A stretch of DNA of 64,000 bases from Duncaniella muris (lineage in GTDB: Bacteria > Bacteroidota > Bacteroidia > Bacteroidales > Muribaculaceae): the NCBI RefSeq assembly GCF_003024805.1, contig NZ_PUEC01000003.1, positions 124,001 through 188,000 of the forward strand, read 5' to 3'. Positions 18,369 to 26,034 of the stretch are shown piece after piece. Within the stretch, counting starts at the first letter, position 1, and each line of letters begins with the position of its first letter. The notes beneath the pieces are model-generated. The model saw only the letters and a program-made list of their open reading frames with translations. It was not told the DNA's origin and searched no databases. The translations under genes and the position numbers were made by a program.

Positions 18369-19601
18369 TCATTCATCTCTGAGGGCTTCGACCGGTTTGA
18401 TTTTCAATGATTTCATGGCCGGGAAGAGGCCTGCGAGCGCTCCGGCTATGATGAGCACGAGTGTCACCTGGAAGGCTATCGCAAGATCTACAGTGGGATC
18501 TTTGAGTATCTGGTGTCCGCCTTCGCCGTCTCCTGCCGTGAGGGCGGCGATGCCCTGGGCGGCGAGCACTCCGAACACTATGCCGACATAACCGAAAAGA
18601 GTGGTGATGGCCACGCTTTCGAGTATGATCTGCCGCAGTATGCTGCGGGGCTTGGCTCCGATGGCGCGGCGCACGCCTATCTCATGGGTGCGTTCGCGCA
18701 CCGAGACAAACATGATGTTGCTCACGCCCACTATGCCTGAGAGCATGGTCAGCAGCCCGATTATCCAGACAGCCATGCCAAGCACTCCCATTGCCGAGGA
18801 GGTGGTCAGATAGTCAGAGAAACGGTTCCAGATCCAGAGGGCTCCGCTGTCATCGTCAGCGAAGGTGTGCTGGCGGCCGAGGGTTGAGCGGAAGCCTTTC
18901 TCGGCGTTTTCGCTCTCTTCAAGCGTCCTGACATCTTTGAGTTTGACGGTGATGTTGTTGACGTAGTCCGACCCTCCGCTCATGGAGCGTGCGGTGGTGT
19001 AGGGGATGAAGTTGTCGCGGCGCCATTCCTGCCTGTAAGTGCCTACGACTGTGAATGACAGGTTGCAGATCTTGACCTGCTGCCCTATGGGATCTTTGTC
19101 GCCGAAGAGGGTTTCGGCCGATTCCGTGTGGATCACCACCACGCGCCGTTTGCTGTTGATGTCGCTTTGGTTTATGAAGCGGCCTTTCTCGATGGTCACG
19201 CCGCTGTTGCGTATTTCGGCCGGATAGACCCCTTTGTAGCCGTCGGTCAGATAGTCTTTGGAGGTGGAGATCTGAGCCGAGTCGTTTGTGACGCTTGCCA
19301 CTACCTCGGCTGCGACATTGCTGTTCTGCGAGGCCACTATTGCTATGTCTTTGTCGCGCAGGCGCACACGGCGGTTTTCTTTCAGTCCTTTGTAAGCTTT
19401 CTGGGCGTAGCCGCCGCGGATTGACACTGTCTCGGTGTCGTGCTGTCCGAACATCGCGTCCATGCCGTTGACCAGTCCGCGTGACACGCTCAGGAGCACG
19501 ATCAGCAGGAAGATGCCCCACGAAACGGCAAAGCCGGTCAGCGCGGTGCGCAGTTTGTTGTTGCGCAGCGTGGCTAATATTTCATTTAAGAGATCAAACA
19601 T
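18369..19601 (-). CDS. MacB-like ABC transporter permease (first copy)
   Basis: A 410-residue permease paralogous to its downstream neighbour: N-terminal helix with TGFAVSWGIFLLIVLLS (22-38), a periplasmic MacB core domain, then three helices and the loop RERTHEIGVRRAIGAKPRSI. It begins 28 bp after the ATPase gene. Sequence between the two permeases is clearly diverged, especially in the periplasmic domain, as expected for the two halves of a heterodimer. Substrates of such systems include macrolides, peptides, lipoproteins and polysaccharide parts; none can be assigned here. Confidence 0.93.
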   Translation of the reverse strand: MFDLLNEILATLRNNKLRTALTGFAVSWGIFLLIVLLSVSRGLVNGMDAMFGQHDTETVSIRGGYAQKAYKGLKENRRVRLRDKDIAIVASQNSNVAAEVVASVTNDSAQISTSKDYLTDGYKGVYPAEIRNSGVTIEKGRFINQSDINSKRRVVVIHTESAETLFGDKDPIGQQVKICNLSFTVVGTYRQEWRRDNFIPYTTARSMSGGSDYVNNITVKLKDVRTLEESENAEKGFRSTLGRQHTFADDDSGALWIWNRFSDYLTTSSAMGVLGMAVWIIGLLTMLSGIVGVSNIMFVSVRERTHEIGVRRAIGAKPRSILRQIILESVAITTLFGYVGIVFGVLAAQGIAALTAGDGEGGHQILKDPTVDLAIAFQVTLVLIIAGALAGLFPAMKSLKIKPVEALRDE

Positions 19602-19628
19602 TTGAGTTGTCAGACAAGGTTGTTGAGT

Positions 19629-20291
19629 TTAACTGACTATACGGCCATCGGCAATGCGGATGATGCGGTTTGTCTGTTCGCCGACACCGGGGTCATGCGT
19701 GACTATAACTATGGTCATGCCTTCGGCGTTGAGGTCGCGGAACACTTGCATCACCTCACGCGAGGTCTTTGAGTCGAGAGCGCCTGTGGGTTCGTCGGCG
19801 AGAATGATGGAGGGTTTGGTGATCAGAGCGCGGGCAATGGCCACACGCTGTTTCTGTCCGCCTGAGAGTTCGCTGGGCAGATGGGTGGCGCGGTCGGCCA
19901 TTCCCATGCGTTCGAGCTGTTCCATAGCGAGTCTGTTGCGCTGCCGGCGCGACACTCCGCGGTAGAAGAGCGGAAGAGCCACGTTTTCAAGAGCGTTCTT
20001 GTAGCTGATGAGGTTGAATGACTGGAAGACGAAGCCGATCATATAGTTGCGCAGGTCGGCGGCCTTGTTCTCGCTCAGATTCTTGATGAGGACACCGTCG
20101 AGCCAGTATTCTCCGGAATCATAATTGTCAAGAATTCCGAGTATGTTCAGCAGTGTGGATTTTCCGGAACCGGACGCACCCATGATTGAGACAAGCTCTC
20201 CCTTGTCAATGGTGAGGTTGATGTCTTTGAGCACATGCAGGGGCACGACTCCGGGATAAGATTTATTGATGTCCTTCAGGCTGATAATCAT
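19629..20291 (-). CDS. ABC transporter ATP-binding subunit (LolD/MacB type)
   Basis: A 220-residue nucleotide-binding domain that powers the two downstream permeases. Walker A GASGSGKST (38-46), Q-loop in FVFQSFNL, ABC signature LSGGQKQR, Walker B ILADEPTGAL and the switch His in IVTHD are all intact. Close in sequence pattern to the LolD/FtsE/MacB group. First gene of the exporter operon; its promoter (-7 at 20379-20386) sits in a divergent region shared with exonuclease III. Confidence 0.95.
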   Translation of the reverse strand: MIISLKDINKSYPGVVPLHVLKDINLTIDKGELVSIMGASGSGKSTLLNILGILDNYDSGEYWLDGVLIKNLSENKAADLRNYMIGFVFQSFNLISYKNALENVALPLFYRGVSRRQRNRLAMEQLERMGMADRATHLPSELSGGQKQRVAIARALITKPSIILADEPTGALDSKTSREVMQVFRDLNAEGMTIVIVTHDPGVGEQTNRIIRIADGRIVS

Positions 20292-20371
20292 AGCAGAATT
20301 AAAATTATACCGATTGGCATGGTGTCAGGTGTGCAGGAAACACTGACGGTTTTTAAGATGTTTTTTCCTAA

Positions 20372-20388
20372 TTAGACGCAAAATTACC
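20372..20388 (-). promoter_or_regulatory. Promoter of the exporter operon, with repeated 17-nt element
   Basis: Minus strand GGTAATTTTGCGTCTAA contains the -7 box TAATTTTG (20379-20386). The same 17 nt occur at 43639-43655 in front of another ABC transporter. No -33 TTG is evident. Confidence 0.55.
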
Positions 20389-20429
20389 TAAATAGTTACA
20401 GCCTGAGTCAGAAAAAGCTCTGAAATCCG

Positions 20430-20437
20430 TATCTTTG
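20430..20437 (+). promoter_or_regulatory. -7 box for exonuclease III
   Basis: TATCTTTG on the plus strand, 41 nt before the ATG at 20478. No -33 TTG at the usual distance. Confidence 0.5.
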
Positions 20438-20477
20438 TAGTGTTAAATTTATGTAAACAACTGAAAATACGATAAAA

Positions 20478-21239
20478 ATGAAATTTGTTTCATGGAATGT
20501 CAATGGCCTGCGAGCTGTGTGCGGCAAGGGCTTTGACGAGCTTTTTGCCTCAATGGATGCAGATTTTTTTTGCATTCAGGAAACCAAACTCAGCCCCGGC
20601 GCGCTTGAGCTCGAATTCGAGGGCTATCACTCCTACTGGAATCTTGCCGACCGCAAGGGCTATTCGGGGACGGCCATCTTCACCCGTCAGCAGCCGCTGT
20701 CGGTCAGCTATGGCATCGGTGTGGAGGAGCATGACCGAGAAGGGCGTGTCATCACCCTTGACATGGGTGACTATTATCTGGTGACGGTCTACACTCCCAA
20801 CGCGCAGTCGGAGCTTGCCCGGCTTGACTACCGCATGGCCTGGGAGGAGGCTTTCCGCAATTATGTCTGCGGGCTTGACAGTCAGAAACCGGTGATTATC
20901 TGCGGTGACATGAATGTGGCCCACAAGGAGATCGACCTGAAGAACCCCAAGTCCAACCGCCGTAACCCCGGATTTACCGACGAGGAGCGCGGTGAGTTTT
21001 CAAAACTGCTTGACTGCGGTTTTGTCGACACCTTCCGTGCTATCCATCCGGATCTTGAGGATGCCTACACATGGTGGAGCTATCGTGCACGGGCCCGCGA
21101 GAAGAATGTGGGCTGGCGTATAGACTACTTCCTGATCAGTTCGCGGTTGCTTCCGCGTCTGGCCGATGCCAATATCCGAGGCGATGTAATGGGGTCGGAC
21201 CATTGTCCCGTGGAACTGTATCTGACCGATCAGTCCTGA
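20478..21239 (+). CDS. xth: Exodeoxyribonuclease III / AP endonuclease
   Basis: Base-excision repair enzyme cutting 5' of abasic sites, with 3'-exonuclease and 3'-phosphatase activity. The 253-residue protein keeps the family residues: SWNVNGLRA (4-12), the metal Glu in CIQETKL (33-39), the Tyr-Thr-Pro-Asn segment TVYTPNAQ, the GDMNVAH catalytic Asp/Asn pair, and the C-terminal SDHCPV with the catalytic His. Length fits the ExoA/Xth group. Single-gene unit ending at a perfect inverted repeat that separates it from the convergent GH3 gene. Confidence 0.96.
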   Translation: MKFVSWNVNGLRAVCGKGFDELFASMDADFFCIQETKLSPGALELEFEGYHSYWNLADRKGYSGTAIFTRQQPLSVSYGIGVEEHDREGRVITLDMGDYYLVTVYTPNAQSELARLDYRMAWEEAFRNYVCGLDSQKPVIICGDMNVAHKEIDLKNPKSNRRNPGFTDEERGEFSKLLDCGFVDTFRAIHPDLEDAYTWWSYRARAREKNVGWRIDYFLISSRLLPRLADANIRGDVMGSDHCPVELYLTDQS

Positions 21240-21264
21240 CCAGGCCATAAATTAAGAAGTGACA

Positions 21265-21326
21265 TCTGATAAAGAAAGTCACCGTCAGAGAAGTTTTCAT
21301 CCTTGACGGTGACTTTCTTTATCAGA
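21265..21326. terminator. Bidirectional terminator, perfect 23-bp inverted repeat
   Basis: Arms 21265-21287 and 21304-21326 are exact reverse complements with a 16-nt loop. The arms contain the A-rich and T-rich tracts (AAAGAAAG / CTTTCTTT), so the hairpin can stop transcription from xth and from the convergent GH3 gene. Confidence 0.8.
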
Positions 21327-21365
21327 GATTGATTTATTATCTGTGGTGATCTGTCAGAATGGCGT

Positions 21366-23933
21366 TCAGATTTTTACCTTGATGGTCTTGAGGTCTTTGG
21401 CATCGCTTGAAGAGCCGACCATCAGTTCGTATTCACCGGGAACGACGCGCATTTCCTGAGCGGCCTCGTCCCAGTTCTCGAACAGTTCGCGTGGAAAGTC
21501 GATTTCCACGGTCTTGCTCTGGCCGGGAGCGAGATCCACGCGGGTATAGCCGCGGAGGGTCTTGTTGGGGCCTGCCGTGTCAGAGGGGCGGCGCATGTAG
21601 ACCTGCACGATTTCTGTGCCGCTGACCTTGCCGGTGTTTTTGACGCTGACAGTCACTTTGCCGTTTTTGTATTTCGGCTTCGAGATGTCAAAAGTGGTGT
21701 AGCTCAGGCCGTAGCCGAAGGGGTAGAGCGGAGCCTGCCGCATGTAGCGGTAGGTGCGGCCTGCCATCAGATAGTCGTCGAAGGCCGGGAGCTGTGAGTC
21801 GTCCCTGTAGAAGGTGACTGGGAGCTTTCCGGAGGGATTGTAGTCGCCGAAGAGCACATCGGTCACGGCATATCCGCCCTGTTCGCCGGGATACCATGCC
21901 TGAAGAATGGCATCGCAGGTTTCGTTTTCGGGAGTGAGGGCCACTGCGCTGCCGCTGCAGTTGACAAGCACAATTTTCTTGCCGGCTTCGTGGAGGGCCT
22001 TGAGGATTTCACGCTGGGGAGCGGGGAGCTCGATCGAAGTGCGGTCACCGTCGTCAAATCCCGGTTCGCGTACCTTGGCTTCTTCTCTTTCATAGGCGGG
22101 AGATATGCCGCCTGCGAAGATCACCACGTCGGCATCCTTGGCCTGGGCTACGGCATCAGCCGCTGTCACCTGGCGTGTACGCATGATGTCGAAATTGAGA
22201 GTGGCATCGTCTTCAAGCTGCATGTAGTCAACCTCGATGTCATATTTCTGGCCTTTCTTCACCGGGAGTTCACGTTCGCGGAAGCCGAGGGGATCGGTTT
22301 TCCAGCGGTTGTGGACGGTGTCGCCGTTGATGATGATGCGGAGGCCGTCATCGTTGTTGTAGATCATGTTGAGGGTCTCGTCGCGGTCGGCCACGAGGGT
22401 TCCCTTGATGCGGGTGGTGAAGTTGGTGAGGTTGACTCCGGGGGCGAACACGGTGTTGCCTCCGTTGTCAAGCTGTATGGCTGAGGTATAGACGGTTTCA
22501 GCTGCTGGAGTGCCTTCCATTCTGGTGTTGTTCCAGTAAGTGGCCTCCATGCCGCGGCCTTTGGAGCTGGTCATCGATCCGAACACGCTCTCGCGGTCGG
22601 TCATCTGAGTGACTGCACATCCGCGCACGTAGGGCAGATCCTGGCCGAGGCGTTCGCGCAGAGCCTCAAGGATGGTCACTGTGTGGCCGGGCTGTCCGTA
22701 GTAGATGCCCCACTGCATGGTGGAGTCAGCGGCATTGGGGCCCATGACCATAATTTTGCCAGACTTGGGCGATAGGGGCAGCAGGCCGTTGTTTTTCAGG
22801 AGCACCATCTGTTCGCGTCCCATTTTGCGGGCGAGATCGCGGTGGGCTTTTGAGTTGACCACGCTCAGAGGTATCGAGGTCCAGGAGACGAGTGAGTCTG
22901 GGTCGAAGTCACCGAGTTCGAATCGGCCTTTGAGCAGACGCTTTACGCTGACGTCGATGTCAGACTCTTTTATGTCTCCGCGTGACACAGCCTGCGGGAG
23001 CCGTTTGTAGACGCTTCCGCATTCCACGTCGGTGCCGCTGAGCACACCCAGGGCCGAGGCGGCGGCAGCGTCTTTCGATACTTCGTGGCGACCTTCGCGG
23101 TAGAAGTCGCCGATGGCGCCGCAGTCGCTGACCACGAGGCCGTCGAAGCCCCATTTGTAGCGAAGTATGGAGTTGAGCAAGCGGTCAGATCCGCAGCAGG
23201 GAGCGCCTTCGAAACGCTGGTAGGCACACATGACCTGCTGCACCTTGCCTTCCTGCACGAGCATCTTGAATGCGGGGAGATAGGTTTCCCACAGTTCACG
23301 GGCGGGGAGGGTGTTGATGTCGAACTGGTGGCGGGTCTTTTCAGGTCCGCTGTGCACGGCATAGTGCTTGGCGCAGGCGTGGAGTTTCCAGTATTTGTCG
23401 CTTCCGTCACCCTGGAGTCCGCGAACCACTCTGAGGCCCATCCGGCCGTTCATGTATGGGTCTTCGCCGTAGGTTTCCTGACCGCGTCCCCAGCGGGGGT
23501 CACGGAACACGTTGATGTTCGGGGTCCAGAAGGAGAGGCATTTGTATTTCCCGACATTACCTTGCTTGCGGGCGAGGGTGTTTTTGGCGCGGGCTTCGTC
23601 ACTGACGGCGGTGAACACCTCTTCTATAAGGTCATCGTCAAAAGAAGCGGCCATGCCGATACAAGAGGGGAAAACTGTGGCCAGGCCGTTGCGGCCCACA
23701 CCGTGTAGAGCCTCGCTCCACCAGTCGAAAGCGGGAATTCCGAGGCGCTCGATGGCCGGTGAGGAGTTCATCATGAGTTTCACTTTCTCTTCGAGAGTGA
23801 GTCTCGAACAGAGATCCTCGGCACGCTCGGTCGACGAGAGGGCCGGGTTCTGATAGGGTAGCATCTGGGCGCTTACAGCCGGAGCTGTCATGGCGAGCAA
23901 GGCGGCAGATACTATCGCGTGGGTAAGTTTCAT
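21366..23933 (-). CDS. Glycoside hydrolase family 3 with PA14 insertion
   Basis: Secreted beta-glycosidase of 855 residues, most like bacterial beta-xylosidase/beta-glucosidase enzymes. Signal peptide 1-22 (ending VSA-QM). The (beta/alpha)8 domain covers about 30-330, with FDWWSEALHGVG and the nucleophile Asp in LVVSDCGAIGDF. The alpha/beta sandwich domain contains a PA14 module at about 455-590 (NNDDGLRIIINGD), which in relatives limits the active site to certain oligosaccharides. An FnIII-like domain ends the protein. The exact sugar (xylose or glucose) is not decidable. A promoter at 24052-24083 faces that of the GH105 gene. Confidence 0.93.
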   Translation of the reverse strand: MKLTHAIVSAALLAMTAPAVSAQMLPYQNPALSSTERAEDLCSRLTLEEKVKLMMNSSPAIERLGIPAFDWWSEALHGVGRNGLATVFPSCIGMAASFDDDLIEEVFTAVSDEARAKNTLARKQGNVGKYKCLSFWTPNINVFRDPRWGRGQETYGEDPYMNGRMGLRVVRGLQGDGSDKYWKLHACAKHYAVHSGPEKTRHQFDINTLPARELWETYLPAFKMLVQEGKVQQVMCAYQRFEGAPCCGSDRLLNSILRYKWGFDGLVVSDCGAIGDFYREGRHEVSKDAAAASALGVLSGTDVECGSVYKRLPQAVSRGDIKESDIDVSVKRLLKGRFELGDFDPDSLVSWTSIPLSVVNSKAHRDLARKMGREQMVLLKNNGLLPLSPKSGKIMVMGPNAADSTMQWGIYYGQPGHTVTILEALRERLGQDLPYVRGCAVTQMTDRESVFGSMTSSKGRGMEATYWNNTRMEGTPAAETVYTSAIQLDNGGNTVFAPGVNLTNFTTRIKGTLVADRDETLNMIYNNDDGLRIIINGDTVHNRWKTDPLGFRERELPVKKGQKYDIEVDYMQLEDDATLNFDIMRTRQVTAADAVAQAKDADVVIFAGGISPAYEREEAKVREPGFDDGDRTSIELPAPQREILKALHEAGKKIVLVNCSGSAVALTPENETCDAILQAWYPGEQGGYAVTDVLFGDYNPSGKLPVTFYRDDSQLPAFDDYLMAGRTYRYMRQAPLYPFGYGLSYTTFDISKPKYKNGKVTVSVKNTGKVSGTEIVQVYMRRPSDTAGPNKTLRGYTRVDLAPGQSKTVEIDFPRELFENWDEAAQEMRVVPGEYELMVGSSSDAKDLKTIKVKI

Positions 23934-24051
23934 GGATCTATGAATGGTTTAATTTGATTGGATTGGCGATGCAGGAGCCTGGGAAGCCTTATTGTAAAGA
24001 AGACCATATCCCGCGGGCTATCGACTTTTGTCATAGCCGATTGGTTTTATG

Positions 24052-24083
24052 CAAAGATACGATTAAAACTTCTTAAATCCAAA
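24052..24083 (-). promoter_or_regulatory. Promoter for the GH3 gene
   Basis: Minus strand: TATCTTTG (24052-24059) and TTTG (24080-24083), 20 nt apart, a full Bacteroidota consensus match. The leader is about 110 nt. Confidence 0.7.
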
Positions 24084-24101
24084 TGCCCTGGCGGGGGGCT
24101 G

Positions 24102-24133
24102 TTTGGCAGTTAGGCGGATTCTTACTACTTTTG
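24102..24133 (+). promoter_or_regulatory. Promoter for the GH105 gene
   Basis: Plus strand: TTTG (24102-24105) and TACTTTTG (24126-24133), 20 nt apart. It diverges from the GH3 promoter, with only 18 bp between the two -33 elements, so one activator could serve both. Confidence 0.7.
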
Positions 24134-24173
24134 TGCTGAAATCAATATCCGTTTATCACAACCTCTAAAACCA

Positions 24174-25460
24174 ATGAAAAAGTTAAAGCTAATGCTTGCC
24201 GGGGCTGTAATGTCGGTTTTTGCAGCCGAAGCTGTGGCTTCGATGCCCGCCGCGCCTGCGCCCGAAAAGCCCAAACACTATTCGGAATGGATGACACGCT
24301 CTGAGATGAAGCGTCAGCCGAAAAGTTATCTCCTGGACTTCTCCAACCGCCCGAAATGGAGCTATGTCATGGGTATCGAACTGGAGTCTATGCTCGACAC
24401 CTATCTGCGCTACGGCGGTGACGACATCAAGGCTTATTGTATAGAATACACAGATACGATGATCTCTCCTGCCGGTGAGATACGCCGCTACAATCTGAAG
24501 GACTACAATCTCGACAATGTCCGCACAGGCCACTTCGTGACCCGCATGTATGAGCACTTCCCCGAAGCCAAGAATCTCCGGGCCATGAACACTCTCATGC
24601 TCCAGCTCAACGACCAGCCCAGAACCAAAGAGGGTGTCTACTGGCACAAGGCCATCTACGCCTATCAGGTGTGGCTCGACGGCATTTTCATGGGCCTTCC
24701 CTACCGTGTGCTGACCGCGTCAATGATCTATGCGCCCGAACAGGCTCTCCCGATCTACGACGATGCTGTCGATCAGGTCAAGAAGACCTATGAGCGCACT
24801 CTCGACCCTGCCACCGGTCTCAACCGCCATGCCTGGGACGAAAACCGCGACATGTTCTGGAGCGACAACGAAACCGGCCTTTCGCAGCACTGCTGGGCGC
24901 GCGCCCAGGGCTGGTACACTATGGCTCTCGTGGAACTTCTCGATGCTCTGCCTGAGGACTATGCGCGCCGCGGCGAGGTGATCGAGCTGCTGACCAAGAC
25001 ATTTGACAATGTGATCAAATGGCAGGACAAGAAGACCGATGTGTGGTATCAGGTGATGGATTCACCTACCCGCAAGGGCAACTATCTTGAATCAACCGCG
25101 TCTTCCATGTTCGCCTACTCTCTGCTGAAAGCCGCCCGTAAGGGTTGGGTAGGCCAGAGCTACCGTGACGCCGGCATCAAGGCCTATCGCGGAATTCTTA
25201 AGGAATTCATCAAGGAAAATCCTGACGGAACCATCTCGCTCACCGACTGCTGCGCTGTGGCAGGCCTCGGTCCGGGCATGAGCCCCTCGGTTAAAGCCGC
25301 CGCTCCCAAGGTGAAGGAAAACACCCGCCGCGACGGTTCTTATGACTATTATCTCAGTGAGCCTGTCCGCGATAATGACGCCAAGGGCATCGGCCCGTTC
25401 ATCTGGGCTTCGCTTGAAATGGAACAGCTTGGCTACGACACAAGCATGAAGAAAAAATAA
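24174..25460 (+). CDS. Glycoside hydrolase family 105 (unsaturated rhamnogalacturonyl hydrolase type)
   Basis: Family GH88/GH105 enzymes remove 4,5-unsaturated uronic acids made by polysaccharide lyases, by hydrating the double bond. The 428-residue protein has a signal peptide (about 1-22) and an (alpha/alpha)6 barrel with the conserved VWLDGIFMG segment, carrying the catalytic Asp, and GLNRHAWDE followed by QHCWARAQGWY. Secretion or periplasmic location is expected. It is divergent from the GH3 gene. A pectin or rhamnogalacturonan substrate would match the pectate lyase 9 kb away, but glycosaminoglycan or ulvan fragments remain possible. Confidence 0.9.
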   Translation: MKKLKLMLAGAVMSVFAAEAVASMPAAPAPEKPKHYSEWMTRSEMKRQPKSYLLDFSNRPKWSYVMGIELESMLDTYLRYGGDDIKAYCIEYTDTMISPAGEIRRYNLKDYNLDNVRTGHFVTRMYEHFPEAKNLRAMNTLMLQLNDQPRTKEGVYWHKAIYAYQVWLDGIFMGLPYRVLTASMIYAPEQALPIYDDAVDQVKKTYERTLDPATGLNRHAWDENRDMFWSDNETGLSQHCWARAQGWYTMALVELLDALPEDYARRGEVIELLTKTFDNVIKWQDKKTDVWYQVMDSPTRKGNYLESTASSMFAYSLLKAARKGWVGQSYRDAGIKAYRGILKEFIKENPDGTISLTDCCAVAGLGPGMSPSVKAAAPKVKENTRRDGSYDYYLSEPVRDNDAKGIGPFIWASLEMEQLGYDTSMKKK

Positions 25461-25482
25461 TAGAATTCGTATTTTTTCACAA

Positions 25483-25965
25483 TCATCGGCTGCTGCCTGT
25501 CAGGGATCGTCCCGGCGGGCAGCAGTTTTTTTGTGCGCTTTTGCGGGCCATGCGCCGCAGGGCCATCTCGCGGAGGCGTCGCTGACGGCGGTTGAGCATT
25601 ACGGTGACGGGAGCCTCTTCGGTTTCGGGCTCCTCTTCAGGTTCATCGGCGCGTATTGCCGAAAGGTCTTCGGCTGGAGCGGCGGCCACAGAGGCTTCTT
25701 TGCGCCTGCGCTGACGGGCTTTGGCCGAGCGGGCTATGGCTTTCTCGATCTCGGCTTTCAGCAGCATGACGGTCAGAAGTTGCCGCCCCTCAAGCCGGCG
25801 TCCGGGCGCTTTTCCGTCTCTCAGATATTCGTAGATGTAGGCTTTGACCTGATAGGTCTCTTCCTGGGTGGCTCTGACGGCCTTCATGGAGCTGTCGATG
25901 CGGGCTATTATCCCGTCATAGAAGTTTTGCGATACGCTCAGATTCTGTTTTTTCTGTCTTTTCAT
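25483..25965 (-). CDS. Small basic conserved protein of unknown function
   Basis: Not recognised beyond a likely Bacteroidales-restricted family. The 160 residues split into a helical N-terminal part (1-85) with FYDGIIARIDSSM (16-28) and ETYQVKAYIYEYLRDGKAP (36-54), an acidic linker (about 107-118; EPEEEPETEE), and a very basic MLNRRQRRLREMALRRMAR helix. The charge pattern suggests nucleic-acid or ribosome contact, but that is a guess. The final residues are encoded by the terminator hairpin of the convergent gene, so the C-terminus may be under little protein-level selection. Promoter at 26008-26015. Confidence 0.6.
   Translation of the reverse strand: MKRQKKQNLSVSQNFYDGIIARIDSSMKAVRATQEETYQVKAYIYEYLRDGKAPGRRLEGRQLLTVMLLKAEIEKAIARSAKARQRRRKEASVAAAPAEDLSAIRADEPEEEPETEEAPVTVMLNRRQRRLREMALRRMARKSAQKNCCPPGRSLTGSSR
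25490..25532 (+). terminator. Rho-independent terminator of the GH105 gene
   Basis: 8-bp stem CTGCTGCC/GGCAGCAG (25490-25497, 25518-25525) with a small internal GGGA/TCCC pairing, followed by seven T. It overlaps the last codons of the convergent gene ending at 25483. Confidence 0.75.
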
Positions 25966-25989
25966 AACCGTATGGATGTGATGTGTGTT

Positions 25990-26015
25990 TGCAGTGATTT
26001 TTCACTGCAAATATA
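25990..26015 (-). promoter_or_regulatory. Promoter with start-site palindrome TGCAGTGA/TCACTGCA
   Basis: Minus strand -7 box TATATTTG (26008-26015). An 8-bp inverted repeat (25990-25997, 26002-26009) overlaps its end and the transcript start. The same repeat occurs at the pyrB promoter (42333-42357). Confidence 0.5.
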
Positions 26016-26034
26016 CGGTTGTGCGGCGATGGTT

